A stretch of DNA of 42,539 nt from Pseudomonadota bacterium (GTDB lineage Bacteria; Pseudomonadota; Gammaproteobacteria; Burkholderiales; Burkholderiaceae_C): positions 1 through 42,539 of the forward strand of contig JAJZDV010000009.1 of assembly GCA_021846025.1 (NCBI GenBank). Direction: 5' to 3'. The notes under the pieces were generated by a model. The model made no database searches, had not been told where the DNA came from, and saw nothing but the letters and a program-made list of their open reading frames with translations. Positions 1 through 8,848 of the stretch are shown here, in pieces; the first letter of the stretch is position 1, and every line of letters starts with the position of its first letter. The translations under genes and the position numbers were made by a program.

Positions 1-1
1 T

Positions 2-1042
2 GTGGACCGGTTCAACGCGATGGTGGCCGACTACAACAGTCGCTGCGGGAGCTTCCGTTATCGCAGCGGCGCGCTGGAAAGTTCGCGACGGGACATTGAG
101 CCATACCGGAGCCAGCTTCAGTCTGAGGGCAGGAGCCGGTTCGCACGCAGTCCGTCCACTGGCTCGCTGTCGACGCCTGCACCGTCTCGTCCTGCACCGG
201 ATGCGACGGTGCAGGCCATCCAGCGCAAGCTCAACGAACTCGGTTACGAAGCTGGAACCGCTGACGGGTTGATGGGGCGAGGAACACGCTCGGCGATATT
301 GAATTTCCAGCGCGACATGGGACTTACTCAGGATGGGCAGCCGAATAGAGACCTGCTTGCCGCTCTGAATTCAGCCAAATCGGTCAATACGAAAAGCAGC
401 ATGCCAAGCCGCAGCCAGGACTCCGCTCCTGAGCGGAGCGCAGCACTCCCGTCGAGTCCGACGCCAGAACCAGTGCCTTCACGACAAGTGCAAACTGCTC
501 CCGCAAGTAGGGACGCCAAGAATTTCAGTGTCTGCGCTTCGGGGCAATACCCGTCACTTTGCAACTATGCGCTGCTTACACCAGACGAGAAGGTGCAGGT
601 GGCAGTTGCAGAAAGGCGTGTCAATTTCCAAACCTGCGTATCTGGGAACTACCCTTCGCTTTGCAAGCGATCGTTGCTAACACCAGAGGAAGCCACTCAA
701 GTAGTTGCCGCTGAGCGGCGCGTAAATCTTCAGACCTGTATTTCTGGAAGATACCCATCGTTGTGCAAACGAAATCTGCTCACCCCAGACGAAGCTGCGC
801 AAGTCGCCGCGGCAGAGCGACGAGTCAACCTTCAGACCTGCATTTCCGGCAACTACCCGTCTTTATGTAAGCACTCTTTGCTTACATCTGATGAAGCAAC
901 GCAGGTAGCTGCCGCAGAACGACGAGTCAACTATCAGACGTGCATATCCGGACAGTACCCTTCATTGTGCAAACACTCCCTGCTGACTTCAGATGAAGCC
1001 GCGCGTGTTGCAGATGCTGAACGACGGGCGGGGAACAGATGA
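2..1042 (+). CDS. Peptidoglycan-binding protein with five C-terminal Cys repeats (5' partial)
   Basis: The reading frame is open at the window edge, so the N-terminus is probably missing; the GTG at position 2 is only the first possible codon. Residues about 70-122 match a PG_binding_1 domain (IQRKLNELGYEAG, then DGLMGRGTRSAILNFQ), a cell-wall-binding fold. A Ser/Pro-rich linker follows, then five 34-residue repeats with the pattern TC-SG-YPSLC and an E(R)RRV tail. Each repeat carries a CX8C cysteine pair, which would suit disulfides in the periplasm. The role is unknown; an envelope protein is likely. The next gene starts 42 bp downstream. The domain call is firm, the function is not. Confidence 0.75.
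   Translation: MDRFNAMVADYNSRCGSFRYRSGALESSRRDIEPYRSQLQSEGRSRFARSPSTGSLSTPAPSRPAPDATVQAIQRKLNELGYEAGTADGLMGRGTRSAILNFQRDMGLTQDGQPNRDLLAALNSAKSVNTKSSMPSRSQDSAPERSAALPSSPTPEPVPSRQVQTAPASRDAKNFSVCASGQYPSLCNYALLTPDEKVQVAVAERRVNFQTCVSGNYPSLCKRSLLTPEEATQVVAAERRVNLQTCISGRYPSLCKRNLLTPDEAAQVAAAERRVNLQTCISGNYPSLCKHSLLTSDEATQVAAAERRVNYQTCISGQYPSLCKHSLLTSDEAARVADAERRAGNR
521..1030 (+). repeat. Five in-frame 102-bp tandem repeats
   Basis: Repeat units begin at 521, 623, 725, 827 and 929, each exactly 102 bp (34 codons) with no spacer. The protein pattern is much better conserved than the DNA, and the first unit is the most divergent (CASGQYPSLCNY). This indicates old duplication kept under protein-level selection rather than a recent slippage array. 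The number of units could vary between strains. Confidence 0.95.
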
Positions 1043-1084
1043 AGCGCATCAATAACTCCGGGCAATGGGTAGAGGACTGAGTAG

Positions 1085-3109
1085 ATGGCGATGGCAATCT
1101 GTTTTAAATGCGGTTCTGCAAAATCCGGCGCGCTGACGGCCTGCCGGAGTTGTAACGCTGTGCCGCGCACAAACAGGGAGTATGCCGTTTCGCTCGCGCT
1201 GTCCGACCATCTGTCGTCCAAAGATCAACTGGCCCAGTACAGCCACGAGCTTCGCAACGGCAACAAGTTATCCGTGCCTCGCGAGGCGCTTGCTCAAGCG
1301 TTGGAGGCATTGAAAGACTCGCAACTCTTGACGATGCTGGGTGCGCAATCAGCGACCTCCGCGCCAGCGACATCAGCCACAGCAGCAACGCGTCAGCTTC
1401 CACCGGCCCCTTCTGCAGTCCCACAGCGAACTGCTCCACCGCCACGGTCTATCAAGCCGGAACTTCGCCTCACCAAGACTGCCCTGCATCATTCCCCGTT
1501 TGCCGTCTTGGGCGTGACGACACGCGATGACCGCAGACGCGTCGTCGAGCTTGCAGAAGAGAAGTCGCTGGATCTAGATCACGAGGTTTGCCAGAAGGCG
1601 CGTTCTGATCTCACCAATCCTCGCAGCCGTTTGAGTGTGGAGATGGCATGGCTTCCTGGCGTCTCGCCACGCAAGGCATCTCAACTGGTTGTGAGGCTGT
1701 TGCAAGACCCAATGGCGATTCGTGAAGAGTCTGGTCTGCCTACGCTGGCACACCTGAACTTGCTGGCCGCCGCGTTCGAGTCTGTGGATGACGGGCACGA
1801 TGCGGATGATTTGGCGGAGTTCATCATGGAGACCGCCTACCTTGCCGAGAAGCTAAGCCCAGAGGATGTCCTGCGCGACATCAACGAGGATCGCGCCGTA
1901 TCCGGCTTTCCGGAAGTGCGTGCACTCGACCAGATCGAAGCCGAACTGACCGAGCGCAAGCGGTACTACCGTGGTGCCATCAAGGATGCGCTCGACAGGC
2001 TGCCGCCAATGACGCTCATCCAGGTGATGACCGAAACGGTCGACGGCGTGACCTCCGGCGGTGAGGATCATGCGCCGGGGCTGATAGATGACCTCGTGGA
2101 CAGCTACGAGGTGGAAACCCAAGGCGTCCTGCAAATAGAGGCCGAGAACGTCCACAAGCTCATCAAGGTGGCCAGAGAGCACGCTGGCTCCGGCGAAGCA
2201 GCCGTCAAGCCCTACGTGGACAAGCTCGATGCGGTTGCACGTAATTGGGACAAGATCGCCCAGCCCATTCAATTGAGTTTGAAAGCGCGCGGCATCGACC
2301 ACGAAGCAAGCCGTGACTTGGCGTATGAGATTCGCAGCCTCGCCATCGACCTATTCAACAAGCATGACATGCTTGCGCAGTCTCAGCGCCTGACAGGTCT
2401 GATTCAGGAACTTTTTTCTGAAGTTCCGGAAATCTCGGATCGAGTCGAACAAGACGCGGATGCGCTTGCGAACATCGTCCAACAGCGCAAGCAGGCAGCA
2501 GCGAGTCAGGACGAGTTGGCGCGTGAAATCACCTACCGTGCCGAGATTGGCGTCATGTTCAAAGACACACTGAGCATTTTGCCCCAAGGCATATCGTGGA
2601 AAGGCCAAAACTTTCCGCTCGACTCGATCACGCGCGTTCGTTGGGGTGGCGTCAGTCATTCCGTCAATGGCATTCCCACCGGGACGACCTACACGATTGC
2701 GTTCGGCAACCGGAATTCCGAAGCTGTCGTGGAACTGAAGAAGCAAGACATCTACAGCACGTTTACTGACAAGCTATGGCGTGCTGTCTGCGTGCGTCTT
2801 CTTACCGAGATGCTCGAAGCCCTGAAGGAAGGGCGCGACCTGCACTTCGGCGACGCGCTCCTGCACAACGACGGCATCACGCTGGTGAAGCGCAAGTTCC
2901 TCGGTTCCAACGAGAGGGTGCGCTGCTCATGGAGCCAAGTCCATGTATGGAGCGCCGATGGTTCGTTCTGCATAGGAGCAAAGGACGACAAGAAGGTCAA
3001 CGTCGGGATTTCCTACATTCACAGCGCGAACACACACATCCTGGAACAGGCTATTCGAATGGCCTTCAAGAAGCCAGGACTGCGCCGTTTGAGTGATTTG
3101 TTGCAGTGA
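1085..3109 (+). CDS. Zinc-ribbon / J-like / PH-like multidomain protein of unknown function
   Basis: The protein has 674 residues and no signal peptide, so it is probably cytoplasmic. An N-terminal zinc ribbon is visible as C6-x2-C9 and C20-x2-C23. An Ala/Pro-rich linker follows (about 88-125). Around residues 136-200 lies a J-domain-like segment (PFAVLGVTTRDDRRR, later LTNPRSRLSVEMAWLPG) without an obvious HPD motif. The middle is helical and charged. The last 170 residues look like two PH-like beta modules (ISWKGQNFPLDSITRVRWGG and ITLVKRKF). An AGAGGA-like ribosome site lies 8 bases before ATG 1085. No function is recognised; association with other island-type genes is the only context. 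Confidence 0.7.
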   Translation: MAMAICFKCGSAKSGALTACRSCNAVPRTNREYAVSLALSDHLSSKDQLAQYSHELRNGNKLSVPREALAQALEALKDSQLLTMLGAQSATSAPATSATAATRQLPPAPSAVPQRTAPPPRSIKPELRLTKTALHHSPFAVLGVTTRDDRRRVVELAEEKSLDLDHEVCQKARSDLTNPRSRLSVEMAWLPGVSPRKASQLVVRLLQDPMAIREESGLPTLAHLNLLAAAFESVDDGHDADDLAEFIMETAYLAEKLSPEDVLRDINEDRAVSGFPEVRALDQIEAELTERKRYYRGAIKDALDRLPPMTLIQVMTETVDGVTSGGEDHAPGLIDDLVDSYEVETQGVLQIEAENVHKLIKVAREHAGSGEAAVKPYVDKLDAVARNWDKIAQPIQLSLKARGIDHEASRDLAYEIRSLAIDLFNKHDMLAQSQRLTGLIQELFSEVPEISDRVEQDADALANIVQQRKQAAASQDELAREITYRAEIGVMFKDTLSILPQGISWKGQNFPLDSITRVRWGGVSHSVNGIPTGTTYTIAFGNRNSEAVVELKKQDIYSTFTDKLWRAVCVRLLTEMLEALKEGRDLHFGDALLHNDGITLVKRKFLGSNERVRCSWSQVHVWSADGSFCIGAKDDKKVNVGISYIHSANTHILEQAIRMAFKKPGLRRLSDLLQ

Positions 3110-3138
3110 TTTAACCAGGTATCCAGCGGAGCAGATTT

Positions 3139-3780
3139 ATGGGATTTCTGTCCAACTTATTCGGTGGCAACAAAGAAGACAAGGCGCTGCGCGAAGCAAT
3201 GGCGCACATCCACCGCATCCTCGATGACGAGAAATTTCAGTTGGAACTCGTTCATCCGGCGATGAAATCCATGTTGGAGTCGGCACCGGCCTACGACAAA
3301 GACCCGAACGGCACCGGCCCGTTTGGCTTCATCGAGACCAATCCGATCCCGGTCAACGGGCCCATCGGCCAGTTGGCGTATCTGTCCAGACTCGAAACCC
3401 AGTCTGGCCAGCGCATCCTCTTCCACCGACTCGGAGCCATCGGCACAGTGGACGTGTTCGAGGCGGTGTCGTTCAACGGAGCCGAGTGGTTCATTCTGTT
3501 TGTCGATCTCTACCATCCCCGACGCTCGCGCCTCACCCCGGACGGCTTCCGTTTCACGAAAGATGTCGCCCAATTCTCCGGCTTCCACAAGTTCTGCGAG
3601 AACTTCCCCTACGACTTCGTCGAGAAGAAGGGGTCGGAGTGCGAGTCGGGCCTGAGCATGGCATACATCGCCATCGGCAAGGTGTCTGACCAAATTCAGA
3701 ATCGTGTTTTCAACAGACCGCTGGCCCACAAAGCAAAGCTCGACCTTGTGAAGACCCACTTGTCGAGCCGCCAATCGTAA
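3139..3780 (+). CDS. Unknown soluble protein
   Basis: The protein has 213 residues and starts with MGFLSNLFGGNKEDK, an N-terminus common in small cytoplasmic or membrane-peripheral proteins. No signal peptide or transmembrane segment is visible. The body is mixed alpha/beta, with an aromatic-rich core (EWFILFVDLYHPRRSR) and a conserved-looking SGFHKFCENFPYDFVEKKG segment. The gene lies 29 bp after the zinc-ribbon gene and is probably co-transcribed with it. I do not recognise the family. Confidence 0.65.
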   Translation: MGFLSNLFGGNKEDKALREAMAHIHRILDDEKFQLELVHPAMKSMLESAPAYDKDPNGTGPFGFIETNPIPVNGPIGQLAYLSRLETQSGQRILFHRLGAIGTVDVFEAVSFNGAEWFILFVDLYHPRRSRLTPDGFRFTKDVAQFSGFHKFCENFPYDFVEKKGSECESGLSMAYIAIGKVSDQIQNRVFNRPLAHKAKLDLVKTHLSSRQS

Positions 3781-3792
3781 TAGGTCAGGCCA

Positions 3793-3972
3793 ATGAAGAA
3801 GACACACCTGGCGACGTTCGCCGCATTGATGAGCCTTCAAACAGCACCAGCTCTGGCCGAGAACTACGAGGCGAACTCCAGAGGTGGCTTGCCACCTCGA
3901 CCTCCGCGATCGGAGGGTGCTTCGGATTGCAGAGGGAGCTGTACCCAATTGTCCAGAAACCTGCGAAGTTGA
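3793..3972 (+). CDS. Small exported protein, 59 aa
   Basis: An ATG at 3793 opens a 59-codon frame ending in TGA at 3970-3972. The first 22 residues form a clear Sec signal peptide (MKKTHLATFAALMSLQTA, then PALA), with cleavage expected after ALA. The mature part is only about 37 residues, Pro/Arg-rich with two cysteines (SDCRGSCTQ), which could form one disulfide. It starts 12 bp after the preceding stop, so it is probably the last gene of that set. It could be the 5' remnant of a longer exported protein, since the mature part is very short. Confidence 0.55.
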   Translation: MKKTHLATFAALMSLQTAPALAENYEANSRGGLPPRPPRSEGASDCRGSCTQLSRNLRS

Positions 3973-4632
3973 TGTAGGAAACGGTATTGACCAGGGGCGC
4001 GCTTTGGCTTCGCGCGCGCCAACGCTGCGACGCTGAGCCCCATCTACCCGCCTTCGATCCGTCGCCCCGCCTATTGCATGAACTCGAGCGGGTCGCGTAC
4101 TCGCTTCGTCCAGCTGCGTCATGCACGCTTCTCCTTGCCCGGGCTGAACCCCTCGGCAAGCGCGATGTTTTCCGGTGGCAAGATCACTCGAGGATGCAAA
4201 TCCGAGGAGAAAATTCCGCAATCCCGAGAAAATCGACCCAGGCTGTGCGATAACCGAGAAAATGCTCATCATGAGCAATTGCATGATCCATAGCATGATC
4301 GTTTACTGGAAATCGAGAGTTAATCTTCGATTCTCAAACAGCCAATTCGAAATTCAAATCATGGATACGCACCAAGTTCTCGTAACCGATGCCAACATCA
4401 GCGTGACGGCAGCGCATACAAAGCGTTACCCTTGCATCGACGACCCGCCACTCGATGCGCGTCCAGAGGGCGTCGCGAGGGCGTGATAAAAAATACGGAT
4501 CGGGGTTTTAGCTAATGCACTTCCAGGTTGTGTTCGAAAATAATAGATCGGTTTCTTTCCGAGGGGTCGCGCCATCCACCTCGGTGATTTTTTTGTAACC
4601 AATTGGCGGAGCACTTAAAACAGGAGAGCTAA
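3973..4632. other. Gene-poor, partly AT-rich stretch before the catabolic cluster
   Basis: I see no convincing gene here. Between 4200 and 4350 the composition turns AT-richer, with small repeats: GCATGATC at 4281 and again at 4293, and arms AATCGA (4311-4316) and TCGATT (4327-4332). A frame running to 4486 ends in a non-distinctive peptide. On the minus strand, around 4110, a short segment starting MTQLDEASTRPAR vaguely recalls IS66-type OrfA N-termini, but it is too short to call. The final 130 bp should hold the promoter of the downstream binding-protein gene. Confidence 0.5.
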
Positions 4633-5790
4633 GTGAAATATTCCAAATTTGCAACCATTGCCGCATCGCTGGCGGTTGTCTTTTCTGCCTATTCGGTGGG
4701 GGCCTGCGCCGCGCCGACCGTGAAGATCGATGCGATCAACGAACTGTCTGGCGCTGGAGCCATTTCTGGCACCAATTTCAACAACGGTGTCAAGATGGCG
4801 ACGCAGCAGATCAACGCCGCCGGCGGGATCCTGGGCCACAAGATCGATCTGGAAAGCTTCGACACGCAATCCAATCCCGGCATCGCGAGTGCGTTGATCC
4901 GCCGCGCCGCGGGCGACGGTGCCTACGCGGTGCTCGGGCCTGGGTTCTCCGGTTCCGTGATCGTCAGCATGAAACAGGCTGAACTGAACAAGATTCCCAA
5001 CCTCGTCGGGGCTGAGGCCAACAACATCAGCGCCCAGGGCAATCAATACATTTTCCGGACCTCACTGGATCAGGCGCAGTCGATGCCGTCGGTCGCTGCC
5101 TACATGACCAAGGAACTGCACGCCAAGAAAGTCGCGGTGGTCTGGGTGAACAACGACTTCGGCAAGGACGGGCGCAACAGCATCATCTCCAACCTCGAGA
5201 AGGATGGTGCGCAAATCGTGACCGACATCCCCGAAGAGCAGGGCCAGATCGACTTCACCAGCGCAATCCTGAAGATCAAGGATTCGAAGGCCGATTCGCT
5301 GTTCCTCTACCTGAACGAGGACGGCGCTGCGCGCTTCCTGGTGCAACTGCGCAAGTTCGGCTTCGACGGCACGGTGGTTGGCCAGTCTTCCCTGGCCAAT
5401 CCGTCGGTGATCGCGCTGGCCAAGAGTGCTGCCAACGGGGTGTACTGCCAGGTCGGCCTGACCACCGCCGACAAGGATCCGCTGGTGCAGAAGTTCATCT
5501 CGCAGTACGAAAGCCTGTACCACTCGGTGCCCGACCAGAACAGCTTCAAGGGCTATATCGCGATGCAGACCGTGGCCGCCGCCACGGAGAAGCTGGGTAA
5601 ATTCGACCGCCAGGCCCTGGCCGACGAATTGCACCACATCAAGCTCAGCGTCAAGCAATATCCAGGCATCCTGTACGACCTGAGCTACGAGCCGAATGGA
5701 AACATTCTGCGCAAGAGCTTTATGGTGCAAGTTCAGAACGGCAAGCAAGTCATCGTGAAGGAATATCCGGCAAGCGCTGCCAAAGGCTGA
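4633..5790 (+). CDS. ABC transporter periplasmic binding protein, LivK type
   Basis: This is a 385-residue type I periplasmic binding protein of the branched-chain-amino-acid (HAAT) family. A signal peptide ends near ACAA at residue 27. The mature part has the family's hallmarks: the VKIDAINELSGAGA start, the INAAGGILGHKI segment, the ALIRRA helix and an FRTSLDQAQ stretch. The start is GTG at 4633, supported by AGGAG at 4622-4626 with 6-7 bases of spacing. It probably delivers ligand to the LivHMGF importer at 10882-14171, although it is separated from those genes and on the other strand. Homologues near aromatic-acid genes often bind aromatic or cyclic carboxylates; the ligand here is unknown. 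Confidence 0.9.
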   Translation: MKYSKFATIAASLAVVFSAYSVGACAAPTVKIDAINELSGAGAISGTNFNNGVKMATQQINAAGGILGHKIDLESFDTQSNPGIASALIRRAAGDGAYAVLGPGFSGSVIVSMKQAELNKIPNLVGAEANNISAQGNQYIFRTSLDQAQSMPSVAAYMTKELHAKKVAVVWVNNDFGKDGRNSIISNLEKDGAQIVTDIPEEQGQIDFTSAILKIKDSKADSLFLYLNEDGAARFLVQLRKFGFDGTVVGQSSLANPSVIALAKSAANGVYCQVGLTTADKDPLVQKFISQYESLYHSVPDQNSFKGYIAMQTVAAATEKLGKFDRQALADELHHIKLSVKQYPGILYDLSYEPNGNILRKSFMVQVQNGKQVIVKEYPASAAKG

Positions 5791-6089
5791 TCACACAAGA
5801 CGGTGTCTGCATGGCGTCGGCGACCGGACGGACTCGGTTGCCGACGCGGCTTGGCGGGGTGACGCAGGGCTGCTCGCGGGCCCAGATCGCCTCGGGAAGA
5901 TCTGCCCGAGCCCTTCGTCGACACCCGGCGGGTGCCCTGCGGCCGAGGTGTTCAGGACGATCGCACCACAGACGTTGCGCCGTGGGTGAAGCGGCCGATT
6001 GCGCCTCGCCCTGTTGTGACTCGCAGCCCCGGCTGAACCGGCCGCACAGAGTCGAGCTGTTCGTCAGCCGTGGGGTGGAGCCTGCAGCA

Positions 6090-6395
6090 TCAGCGCGATC
6101 TGAACCGTGGTGAGGCTGCGGCCGCCGTGCATCGGCCTCCCAGTTGGGCGATCTGCTGCGTGGCTTGCACGATTTCCTTGTCGACGCGCCGCGCGTGCTC
6201 CAGCAGCAGGTTGCCCTGCACGGTGGGAATCACGCCGCGTGTGTTGCGCACCAGCAGCGGCGCAGCCAGTTCGAGCTCCAGGTCCTGGATCATCTTGGTG
6301 AGCGCGGGCTGTGAATAGCCCAGGCGCTTACCGGCTTTGCGCAAGCTGCCATCCTCGATGGCGGCGACGAGGGCCTGCAAGGCGTTCAGTTTCAT
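6090..6395 (-). pseudogene. Truncated LysR-type regulator (DNA-binding domain only)
   Basis: From ATG 6395 the frame encodes a standard LysR winged-helix domain (MKLNALQALVAAIEDGSL, then GYSQPALTKMIQDLE, LLVRNTRGVIPTVQG) and the start of the linker helix (VDKEIVQATQQIAQLGG). It then runs into an unrelated tail and stops after 101 residues, where the family normally has about 300. I could not find the effector-binding half in the 300 bp beyond the stop in any frame. It is therefore probably a 3'-deleted remnant, although a free DNA-binding domain could still be made and could bind operators. Confidence 0.75.
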
Positions 6396-6822
6396 GGCGA
6401 TGCCTACCAATTCAATGGGAAAACAGTTCGGTTCAACCCGGCGGATGCAGCCCGGATCCGGCGCTCGGGCGGCGGCTCCGGGCTGCCCGTCGACGTCAGG
6501 CGCCGCCGTCGGCGTGTCGGGGCATGCCAACATGTTGCGCAGATGCGGTAGCCCTGTCCACGGCGAGGCCCGTCCGCATGCCACCGCCCACGGGACGGCA
6601 CCGGTTGCCGCCCATTCCGTCGGCTTTCTCCCGGTACGCCGGAAGTCGTGCGGAGATGCTGACCATGGTTCAAAGCGTAGCGTCATGGCTCACGCTCATG
6701 GCGTGCGCCAGGAAAAAATCGACCGGATAGCGCGCACCTCGGCGCGAAAATCGCGCGGATGTCGCGCCGCGGGCTCGTGTTGCGCGACGCACACCGCTTG
6801 CCTGTCCCGGGCGGACGTGTCG
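6396..6822. other. Intergenic stretch between LysR remnant and HbpS-like gene
   Basis: The stretch is 427 bp and GC-rich. No gene with recognisable features was seen on either strand. Open frames exist because stop codons are rare at this GC content, but they show no domain, signal peptide or ribosome site. Confidence 0.4.
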
Positions 6823-7242
6823 TCAGGATTGCAGGGCATCCGCGCCGGCCAGTGCGACCAGACCATCCTGATCGGATCGCGCCCCTGACACGCCAATGGC
6901 GCCGACCAATTGGCCGTCACGCAGCAACGGGATGCCGCCTTCGAACAGGCAGAATTCCCGCGCCGACAAGAGCCGCAGACCGATGCCGCCCTGCGCGATG
7001 GTGTCTTCGAACAGCTTGGTCGGACGTTTGAAATGCGTGGCGGTTCTCGCCTTGGCCTCGGCGAGCTCAATGCTGCCGTATTGCGCGTGATCCATCCTGT
7101 GCAGGACCATCAGATGGCCCGTGCTGTCCAGCACGGCAATGACCATGGCCCAGCCGTGGCGGCTCGCCAGCGCTTCTGCGGCTTCTGCGATGTGCTTCGC
7201 CTCGGCGAGCGAAAGTGGAGGTCCGTATTCAGGTGGCGTCAT
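6823..7242 (-). CDS. GlcG/HbpS-like small protein
   Basis: The protein has 139 residues and matches the Haem_degrading/GlcG-HbpS family (PF03928). The pattern is visible as LAEAKHIAEAAEALA, VIAVLDSTGHLMVLHRMD, AEAKARTATHFKRPT, LFEGGIPLLRDGQLVGAIGVSG and a C-terminal DG-VALAGADAL. It is full length for the family and lacks a signal peptide. Members occur next to many catabolic genes (glycolate, propanediol, aromatic compounds), and their biochemical role is mostly undefined. It lies downstream of the AroE-like gene and probably ends the leftward transcript. Confidence 0.85.
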   Translation of the reverse strand: MTPPEYGPPLSLAEAKHIAEAAEALASRHGWAMVIAVLDSTGHLMVLHRMDHAQYGSIELAEAKARTATHFKRPTKLFEDTIAQGGIGLRLLSAREFCLFEGGIPLLRDGQLVGAIGVSGARSDQDGLVALAGADALQS

Positions 7243-7352
7243 GGTGGTTCCCTGGGCGCTTGTGCCGCGGCGCCCGCTGTGCGAAAAAATAGCCCGAGGT
7301 GTCGGGCCATGGAAATGGGCAGGTTATCAGCCTGCCCTGGAGACGAACGGTG

Positions 7353-8186
7353 TCAATCACGCAATTGCGCAGCCGCGCGGAGTTCGTCGGCTGTTGCCGC
7401 CGGGTAGCCGAAGAACTCCAGATAGGCTGGAATCATTTCGAACAGCATGTCGGTGCCGACCTGAAACAGGCACCCTCGGCTGCGCGCGGCTGCAAGCAGC
7501 GGCGTGATTTCTCGCTTCATCACGACCTCGCCGACATAGGTCGTCGGTGCCAGCCGCGAGATGTCGAATGGGAGCGGATCGTCGTCGCGCATGCCCAGCG
7601 GGGTGGCGTTGCAGACCAGGTCGAAGCCGTCGGGATCGTTCGAGCCCATCGACACTCGCAGGTTCGGGTAGTGCTCGCGAAGGCGCTGCGCCAACTGCGT
7701 GCAGCTCGGCGCATCGATGTCGTGGAGCTGAATCTCGGCAATGCCCGCCGCGGCCAGCGCAGCCGCGATCGGCGAGCCCACCCCGCCGCAACCCGCGATC
7801 AGCACGCGCATGCCGGCGAGGCGCAGCCCCTTGCGCTGGGCGGCACGAACGAAGCCGATGCCGTCGAACTGGTCTCCCGCCAGCGAGCCGTCGGGCAGCC
7901 GAGCGACCGCGTTGCAAGCACCGGCGATGCGCGCGCTCACCGACAGCGAGTCGACCAGCGGTACCGTCGCGACCTTGTGCGGCATGGTGATCAGCGCGCC
8001 ACGCAGATTGGTCAGGCGAAAGATGGACTCGAAGGTCGCGGTGTAGTCCTCGGCCTTGACACCCATCGGCACCACGACGGCGTTGATCGCCTTGCTGGCA
8101 AACCAGGGGTTGTAGATCATGGGCGCGCGGAATGCCTCGGTCGGATACCCGATGTGGGCGATGAGCTGGGTTGCTCCGTTGATCAC
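7353..8186 (-). CDS. Shikimate/quinate dehydrogenase-like oxidoreductase, divergent
   Basis: The protein has 277 residues from GTG 8186; GAGGA at 8194-8198 gives 7 bases of spacing. It has the two-domain AroE fold: an N-terminal substrate domain with the catalytic lysine in LITMPHK (K71), an asparagine in GACNAV (N92), an aspartate in DQFDGIG (D108), and a Rossmann motif VLIAGCGGVGSP. The Ser-x-Ser pair that grips the shikimate carboxylate in classical AroE is replaced (PTEAFRAP, with F19 and A21). The enzyme therefore belongs to an AroE-like side branch, and its substrate may not be shikimate. It is separated from the upstream TIM-barrel gene by 662 bp. Confidence 0.85.
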   Translation of the reverse strand: MINGATQLIAHIGYPTEAFRAPMIYNPWFASKAINAVVVPMGVKAEDYTATFESIFRLTNLRGALITMPHKVATVPLVDSLSVSARIAGACNAVARLPDGSLAGDQFDGIGFVRAAQRKGLRLAGMRVLIAGCGGVGSPIAAALAAAGIAEIQLHDIDAPSCTQLAQRLREHYPNLRVSMGSNDPDGFDLVCNATPLGMRDDDPLPFDISRLAPTTYVGEVVMKREITPLLAAARSRGCLFQVGTDMLFEMIPAYLEFFGYPAATADELRAAAQLRD

Positions 8187-8848
8187 GATGGTGTCCTCAG
8201 GAAAATGGGAGACAGGTGCATGCGAAGGTCTTGGCGCGGGCGCTTGTGTGCCGAGTTGCCGAGTCTGTGTCAAACCGCCCGAGTCCACAACGCTGCCGCC
8301 AGCTTTGCTTCGGCGCAGCCACGCGGCACGCCGCCGATCGCATGCCCGGGCGCGCAGTCACCGGCCCGGGGCAGCGCCACCAGGGCGCCGGGCCGCGCGG
8401 AGCCCACGGTGGCTGCGGTCATCGGCACCACCCCGTGCCGTGGGTTGGCAGACGGGCCGGCATCCTTCGGCGGCCGCCGCGGGGCTGAAATGGCATCTGG
8501 CATGAAGCGGGTCACGGCGAATCGGTGCGATCGGAATCCATCTCGATGGGTGAAATCATGCTAAGCAGTGCGGCGGGTGCCCTCAACACGCGAAAGCACG
8601 CAGTGCGCGCATACCGGGCGAGGCTGTCCAGCTTGCGCGCAGCATTTGAGGGCATGAGCGGTCGGGAACTGGGTTCGACCGGGTTCAAGCGTGCCCCACG
8701 CGCGCGGAGTTGCGCGGCATGTCCTGCCTCCGGCTGGCCTTGACCAGGCTGCCCACCCGTGTGCTTGACCGCCACGAGCACGGCAGCTCGATCGACTCCA
8801 GGCGAACGCATCCACGCCGGCGACGGCGGGGCAAACCCGGCGATCGCC
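8187..8848. other. Long intergenic stretch between AroE-like and TIM-barrel genes
   Basis: The stretch is 662 bp and very GC-rich. No protein with recognisable motifs was found on either strand. It probably carries the leader and promoter of the AroE-like gene, but no convincing promoter or hairpin with a T-tract was seen. The size is odd for the inside of a leftward operon and suggests a deleted gene. Confidence 0.4.

Noticed and set aside
521-1030. CRISPR-like array
   Set aside because: Units are contiguous, 102 bp long, in frame and lack spacers; they are coding repeats.
4100-4200. IS66-type OrfA fragment on the minus strand
   Set aside because: Similarity is limited to about a dozen residues and no terminal inverted repeat or further transposase motif was found.
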